From: Plakobranchus ocellatus
Taxonomy: Eukaryota > Mollusca > Gastropoda > Plakobranchidae
Length of the DNA: 23,451 nt
NCBI GenBank assembly: GCA_019648995.1
Contig: BLXT01004129.1
Location: 1,756,768-1,780,218 of the forward strand
Direction of reading: 5' to 3'
Made by a program: the position numbers and the translations under genes. Below the pieces are notes generated by a model that was not told the DNA's origin, made no database searches, and was given only the letters and a program-made list of their open reading frames with translations. This document shows positions 19,221 to 23,451 of the stretch, piece by piece (the stretch's first letter is position 1; the number at the start of each line of letters is the position of its first letter).

Positions 19221-21243
19221 TCTTCAGATTTGCACTGCAGTTCACCAAAGTTTGATTTATCTTTTGTTTGTGACCACAAATTGGTCTGGCTGTTCTCTTT
19301 CATGCTCAAAAAATGTTCACAAGGAATGAATGATACACACTCAAAAATAAAAACTGCAGCAATCTGTGAAGTGCGCAAATTTTAAACATGTGAATTCAGT
19401 GTTTTTTGGGTCCATCGGTTTCTGTTCATTCTCATTTTATTGTATTCATATTATATTTCTTTTTGTTCAAAATATTTATAACAAAAATAAATGACAAGTT
19501 CCTTTACAATCAAGTATCTTCTTTGTTTTTAAATACCATGTTTGTGTTTGGTGTATGATATATATCGTTTCTAGTAATTGTTGGCGATATTGGTCTAGTG
19601 AGGTTTGAGGAAAACAATTGTTTTATTTGAGTGTATAAAGTGCCATGAAAAAAATGATCATCTCTCTTCATGAAAGAAAAAAAAATGTGATCTGGCCTGG
19701 GCATAGGAATCAGAAACAGATATTTTGACTCAAACTTTATTCTAGTTTTGCGATCAAAAAAAGATCAGTTATCAGTAATTTTTTCAAAAATGCTGATAGT
19801 TTTTTTTTTATTTTCTCAGTGAAAAAAAACTTGTACACTTTTCTCATGATTTGAAAACGATATTGATATTGATATTTTCATTTATGTAAATAGAATATTA
19901 AATGGTCTTATTTATTGTTACTTAACTTATATGGCATAACGAAACTAATTACATATAATTTGAAATTTATGAGACTGTCTCAGTATTTTAGGTGAACTTT
20001 TAATTTCGAAATTTGCTAAAATAATTTTTTTTTTTTTTTTAAAGTTCAAGTCTTCCTGATGCCTTTTTTTTTCTTTGTACTCCTCCATATTGGAGATAAT
20101 CATAGAAATCTCAAATTTTCCAAAATTTGATGTAAAATTTGTGTGCTGTGATATTTTTTTATATTTCTAAAAAGGAGGTTAAATTTTCCTTTTCAAATCT
20201 ACCTTGTCATCATGTTGAAGTTAATTCAAATTATGATTAAGGTGAATAAATTCCTTTTTTTTTTCTTTAAATTTAGCACAATTTCAAATTGGTGAGACTG
20301 CCTAAATGTTGATGAATTTATTCAGAGAATGCCAAAAATGGCTTTACAACTTTGATTAATTTTGAAGTTGCATTACTTCCTCAAAAATTAACAATTTCAA
20401 AATTGATAAGTCTTCAAAAGTTGATGCCATTGAAAATTGTGGCAAATGAAGTGAAAAAGGTTTTCTTTTTCTCAAAGCACAGAAATTTCTTTCTGTTTAG
20501 AGGATTCAAAATTGGGATGCTGCCCACCATAGACCCCGTGTTTTTTGTTTGCACAAATGCTGTAAAATGTTTTGAAGGTGTTTTAATGAAAATGTTGGGA
20601 ATCGTGACATCTTGTGTCTGTTTCAGCGTTCTACACCATTTATTTTACACTAGTTTACTACAATGTATTTCACATTTTATTCCTGCCTCAAAATGATTGT
20701 GCTGACACCACACAAGTTAAGCAACACATCTATTGTGAAGAGAAATCAAATATCAGAAGCAGTGCATTGCAACCTGATGCAAAATTTCCTTTCTTTTTTG
20801 TGTCTTTCACTCACTCTCGAAGTTTAACTTCAATAATTTCCTCTAAAACTTCAATTTCTTCTTTATATAATCAGTTGATAGAATTTTTTTTTTAATCTTA
20901 GATTTGGTAATGACATGTTTGATGTACAGAGATGATGTGACTTTTTTATTTTTTATTTTGTTTTAATCTAATGTTGTTCTAGGACATTAGATATTCAGAT
21001 TTATTCACTGTTCTTCAAGAATCCAATCCAAAATGGACATGCTGTCATGTCTAACTGACCAACTTTACCTGCATATGGTTAAAACAATGGTGGAAACTTA
21101 CTTTCCTTGCCACTGTGCTTTTCTGCTCCTTTTCTCATGTAATTTTATGACGTGCATAGCGCTGAGGTTGTAGAAATATATTTCCAAAAGTGTTTCCAGT
21201 ATCGAAATGGTTGTTGTGTGCTTGGAAAAGAATACATTTTGGA
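19221..21243. other. long AT-rich non-coding region
   Basis: No gene is supported over about 2 kb. A GATATT triplicate lies at 19859-19877 and poly(T) runs near 20024-20040. Open frames at 20352-20895 are Phe/Leu/Ser-rich and lack recognisable motifs. Confidence 0.5.
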
Positions 21244-21495
21244 ATTTCCACAACTAACTGGTGTTGACTTCAACACAGCAGTTCCTGCAACCTTTCCATA
21301 GCTTCGTGTTCAAGTGCCAGATCGGAAATGGAGTTGATATAGAGTACACTTTCAAGCATAATTTTGTGCCATTTACCACAAGGATCATGCTCAGTTTCTG
21401 ACATTTTCTTCCTACAAGTATAACAGAATCTGTAAGAACTGTTTTCAAAACATGTACAGTATTGTCGCTTCAAACTATTTTTTTCAAATTTGAAA
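21244..21495 (-). other. unrecognised Cys/His-rich open frame, possible exon
   Basis: A minus-strand frame, open from a TGA near 21510 to a stop at about 21270, encodes about 80 residues. It has a zinc-finger-like spacing: YCTC, then FCYTC, then EHDPC and KWH. The helical-looking tail ends HEAMERLQELLC. GC content is visibly above the flanks, which favours coding or formerly coding DNA. Candidate minus-strand acceptors (TTCTTACAG, ACTTGTAG) lie inside. I do not recognise the protein. It could be the last exon of a neighbouring gene or a transposon fragment. Confidence 0.3.
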
Positions 21496-21510
21496 GGTGA
21501 CGCTAGCCAC

Positions 21511-22023
21511 TTTCAACACCTGACCCCTTAAGGCTACTAAGGTTTTATTATTAAATTTTTCAAAACTCAGTCCAAATAGAAAATTAAAAGCGACACTATT
21601 TCATAAATTTAATTTCACAAATTGATTCGTTAATGTTCATTGCTTATTCATTGTAGAGTTTTTGAGTTATTCCTTAATTAATATATGATGAGGTTTCAAA
21701 GTTTTAGGCTAGATCTACAATTACTTATTAGGCTGACTGGTTTTATTTTAGATAATACTGTTGCAAAGCACCAAATTATGCGCTTTAAAATGTGTTTCTA
21801 AATCTAGCTTTGGGTAGCTCAGGGTGGATCACAATAGGTTCCGATTTTTTTGAAAAGACGAGCTTCACAGCTGACTCACTGAGCTAGTGTTTAGGCAAAG
21901 AAAGGCACAAACACCTGCACAACTCAATGCACAAAAACCAGGTTATAACCAGAAGTGGTGTTGCACAGCAGCAAGGTGATTACAACAGACATAAGGGTTA
22001 TCAAGTTGAAAAGAACACAATGC
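21511..22023. other. non-coding spacer
   Basis: No gene or familiar repeat is recognised. The sequence is AT-rich to about 21,850 and slightly more balanced toward the tandem duplication. Confidence 0.4.
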
Positions 22024-22173
22024 AACATATCCAAACATAATTCATAATCATTACATCTTTAATGCCAACTGGAATTGAAGATATATAATTGTTAGAAACA
22101 TATCCAAACATAATTCATAATCATTACATCTTTAATGCCAACTGGAATTGAAGATATATAATTGTTAGAAACA
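22024..22173. repeat. perfect 73-bp tandem duplication
   Basis: Two identical head-to-tail copies, 22024-22096 and 22097-22169, are followed by four further matching bases (22170-22173). Zero differences in 73 bp implies a recent duplication or an assembly artefact. The unit is AT-rich and non-coding. Confidence 0.97.
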
Positions 22174-22503
22174 CATTCATGAACAAAATAATTAAATGTC
22201 CCTACTGTAGCAGTTACACACAGTGCAAAAGAATTATTTTAAGTGCATCACTTCATATCAGTTCACCGAAATCTTCCAGACAAAACTTCCCAGTCAATGC
22301 AAAAACTCGTTTACTCAATGCACTTAGGATACATAAATATGAAACAAACTACAAAAAAGCCCTCCTTTGAACCCTTTACACAAGAAAATTGTTGTAATGG
22401 CGTTTAAAAGAAGGTATTCAGCTTAACAGCTGCCTTTGGCCTCATGGCTGGCAGTGCCACCTGTTTGGTATTCGAGACAAAGCGCTCATCACTTTTTCCC
22501 CAG

Positions 22504-22568
22504 ACTGAGGCAGCACCTGTGCCTTCATCACCCCACCCTTTTACCAATGGGTGTAAAAAAACATCAGA
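22504..22568. repeat. dispersed 65-bp repeat, copy 2
   Basis: This is the partner of 15836-15900, 94 percent identical. It sits in a GC-richer stretch (about 22430-22650) open in several frames. The minus-strand frame reads DVFLHPLVKG then DEGTGAASV over the repeat, and the other copy keeps most of this before a stop, so a formerly coding transposon fragment is possible. Confidence 0.75.
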
Positions 22569-22855
22569 TACCTTTTTGGTTATACCTCCCCTACAATTTC
22601 TTTCTCTTGCTCTGTCTTGGCCTGGCATGCAACTGTGAAGGTTAGGATTGCAGGGCTTTAGCAGAGGAGTGAGAAATGTTCTGTTGCCTATAGAGGCCAG
22701 AGTTAAGTAGGTTTTTTTTTTTTCGTTAAGAAGACATTGCATAAGTCTACAAGTTAAAAATTGGTAGAATAAATTAATAGTCTCTTTGAAATTGATGTAT
22801 TGTGCAGCTGTAAGACTAGACTTAGAGAGGCAGAACTTGAAGGGGCATATAAATG
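22569..22855. other. non-coding spacer
   Basis: No supported feature apart from a poly(T) run at about 22711-22722. Confidence 0.4.
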
Positions 22856-22869
22856 AACCAGGACTAGAG

Positions 22870-23451
22870 GAGTTATAAATTGAGAAAGAGAGAGACTAAA
22901 GATCGGTGTCAGAAAGTGACTAGATCTACATCTAGAGACAGACATTGACACCATGCTTACATCATATATTTCTAAGCAACTGAGCAAGGTGGAGAGTTGA
23001 AACTCAGAAAGATCAAAGCCCGTCATAAGCACAGGCCATGGTTGGATCAGCTGAGCAAGATGAAGAGAAAGCGAAGTCCAAGCTAGATCAACAGAGACCA
23101 TGATTTAATACCTTTATTGAGCGAGATAGAGAGAGAAAGAAATCATAGCTAGAGAGACACAAAGGCCATGTAGGATGATTAGATTCTACTGAGCAAAGTG
23201 GAGAGAAAGAGAAAAGTCATATAGCAAGAAAGAGACAGAAACTATTGATTAGTTCTACTGAGTGGAGTGAATAGAAATTTAAGACAGAAACTGATTAGAT
23301 CTACTGGGTCATTTGGGGGAAATAAGATTTTCATAGCCATGATTAGATCTACTGAACTAGTTAGGGAAAAGGAGAAAGAGGAGAGAGAGAGAGACATTTC
23401 ATAACAAGACTGAGATCATGATCAGATCTTGAGAACGAGAGGATTGGGGGG
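22870..23451. repeat. degenerate minisatellite with GATTAGATCTACTGAGC-type units
   Basis: Recurrent order of words: CCATG, GATTAGATCTACTGAG, then a purine-rich GAGAGAAAGAGA run, then CATAGC and AGAGAGACA. Units of roughly 45-85 bp are recognisable from about 22925 onward, with CCATG or TCATG near 22952, 23036, 23098, 23166, 23338 and 23416. The array continues past the right edge. Confidence 0.7.

Noticed and set aside
20352-20895. Two overlapping plus-strand frames of 114 and 93 residues
   Set aside because: Phe/Leu/Ser-rich and motif-free; length is not exceptional for AT-rich DNA scanned in six frames.
1-23451. CRISPR arrays, bacterial operons, tRNA and rRNA genes
   Set aside because: The DNA is clearly eukaryotic. 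No regularly spaced repeats with unique spacers, no tRNA cloverleaf and no rRNA core sequence were recognised by eye.

Overview
The window is AT-rich eukaryotic nuclear DNA. It has spliced exons with GT/AG introns, long homopolymer and microsatellite runs, and several decayed transposable elements. Frequent AGATCTAGATC-type palindromes and the mix of Ty3/gypsy, piggyBac-like, hAT-like and pogo/Tigger-like relics suggest a lophotrochozoan, most likely a gastropod mollusc. That assignment is inference from general pattern, not from a diagnostic gene.

Layout. 1-51 is a CTAT microsatellite. About 639-3530 on the minus strand is a 5'-truncated Ty3/gypsy LTR retrotransposon. It keeps a candidate 3' LTR, polypurine tracts, integrase, RNase H and the end of reverse transcriptase, and it is disabled by two frameshifts and a stop codon. 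3531-6921 is intergenic, with a GC-richer patch and AGATCTAG palindromes. 6922-12462 on the plus strand holds the only apparently intact gene, MND1, in six exons. A probable pogo/Tigger-like DNA transposon relic sits in its second intron. From 12463 to the end I see no confident host gene. This part carries a foldback repeat family (13866-14980), a palindrome pair (15326-15385), a dispersed 65-bp repeat (15836 and 22504), a hAT/BED-zinc-finger relic (17376-17858, minus), a piggyBac-like relic bounded by TTAA (18529-19220), an unrecognised Cys/His-rich open frame (21244-21495, minus), a perfect 73-bp tandem duplication (22024-22173), and a degenerate minisatellite running off the right edge.

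Function. MND1 is the meiotic partner of HOP2 (PSMC3IP) in stimulating DMC1/RAD51 strand exchange. The joined exons give 205 codons, the length I recall for vertebrate MND1, if the initiator Met is alone in exon 1. The mobile-element relics show no functional link to MND1. The most notable items are the piggyBac-like relic, the hAT relic and the foldback repeat family. I see no evidence for a new multi-gene system.
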